A stretch of DNA of 64,000 nt, from assembly GCA_002746535.1 (NCBI GenBank), contig NVWA01000023.1, positions 30,080 through 94,079 of the forward strand, read 5' to 3'. Under the pieces are notes generated by a model, which saw only the letters and a list, made by a program, of their open reading frames with translations, ran no database searches and was not told the DNA's origin. Position numbers and translations under genes: made by a program. Origin of the DNA: Planctomycetota bacterium. Lineage in GTDB: Bacteria; Planctomycetota; GCA-2746535. Shown in pieces: positions 63,640 to 64,000 of the stretch (the stretch's first letter is position 1; the number at the start of each line of letters is the position of its first letter).

Positions 63640-64000
63640 ATGAGGATAAAAGATATCTTTATTACGATATGCATCTGTTTATCTTTAAGTGTATTAATTG
63701 CAGAAGAAAAGAAAGAAGCGGATTCAAAAGTTCCTGTGATCAAGGCCAATACTTGGGTTGATGCAAAATTAAAATATGAAATGCCGGCTAAGTATGTGCG
63801 AGGTTCTAAAACTTATTGGAAAAAATCGGATGGCTTTTGTGATTCTATTTATAGAAGCAAAACAGGAAGCATCATTGTTCGGACGGGTATTCGTTGTCAA
63901 ATGGCTGGTCTTAAGCCAGGCTATTATTCGAATGCATCCATGGAATGGAATTTAAAAACTAATAAAATTGAAGTGATCGATGTTTTTAATTGGGGTGGCG
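63640..64000 (+). CDS. Secreted Kelch-like protein 8 (cut by window end)
   Basis: ATG 63640 (CGGAG before it) opens a frame that runs to the window end. Signal peptide residues 1 to about 21 (SLSVLIAEE). It then matches the preceding protein: ANTWVDAKLKYEMPAKY, DGFCDSIYRSKTGSIIVRTG, GYYSNASMEWNLKTNKIEV and IDVFNWGG. It is therefore a tandem duplicate; only about 120 residues are inside the window. Confidence 0.8.
   Translation, partial: MRIKDIFITICICLSLSVLIAEEKKEADSKVPVIKANTWVDAKLKYEMPAKYVRGSKTYWKKSDGFCDSIYRSKTGSIIVRTGIRCQMAGLKPGYYSNASMEWNLKTNKIEVIDVFNWGG

Noticed and set aside
1..64000. tRNA, rRNA, tmRNA or CRISPR
   Set aside because: No cloverleaf with a proper TTCGA arm, no rRNA segments and no regularly spaced repeats were found by eye; a computed scan would be decisive.

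Overview
The window is AT-rich bacterial DNA, densely coded on both strands, with no rRNA, tRNA, CRISPR array or intact transposase that I can recognise. An ABC exporter, lipoproteins with lipoboxes, many Sec signal peptides, an O-antigen-ligase-like protein and a GmhB-like phosphatase suggest a Gram-negative envelope. Many secreted beta-propeller proteins beside GntR/LacI-type regulators, a heparinase II/III-like protein and NHL proteins would fit a PVC-superphylum bacterium, perhaps Lentisphaerota-like. That placement is inference only; no phylogenetic marker was tested.

From 1 to about 31.5 kb the content is mostly housekeeping. An ABC exporter (5' end outside the window), an unknown membrane-anchored protein, rsfS and argS form one overlapping operon. 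A secreted vWA protein, a histidine kinase and an OmpR-type regulator form a second. On the minus strand lie fmt-rsgA, an EF-hand protein, dapB-clpS-lipoprotein, a basic membrane protein, and a REC-kinase hybrid directly upstream of an O-antigen-ligase/TPR protein. A degenerate ABC protein precedes the glycine cleavage operon gcvT-gcvH-gcvP. GcvP is a fusion that resembles the two-subunit PA and PB types. Next come another REC-kinase hybrid, a secreted unknown, and a radical SAM/aldo-keto reductase pair.

From 31.5 to 42.2 kb there are a NUDIX hydrolase, three co-directional genes without a clear function (one with a possible 3D-like fold), a Spondin_N lipoprotein, an acyltransferase translationally coupled to a heparinase II/III-like protein, a nitrilase-family hydrolase, a VanZ-like protein and a GT-C-like membrane protein.

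From 42.4 kb to the end lies the most unusual region. It holds eight secreted Kelch-like proteins (the last cut by the window edge), two secreted NHL-type propeller proteins and three regulators with a GntR-type DNA-binding domain and a LacI-type sensor. Each regulator sits directly upstream of, and co-oriented with, a Kelch-like gene, so the unit 'regulator then secreted propeller' occurs three times. The region also holds two REP/BIME-like inverted pairs of hairpins and two gene remnants not visible as long ORFs: a 55-codon start of an endonuclease/exonuclease/phosphatase-family gene, and a frameshifted copy of the C-terminal domain of the neighbouring Kelch protein. The likeliest reading is an expanding, ligand-regulated family of secreted propeller proteins acting on, or binding, an extracellular substrate I cannot identify.
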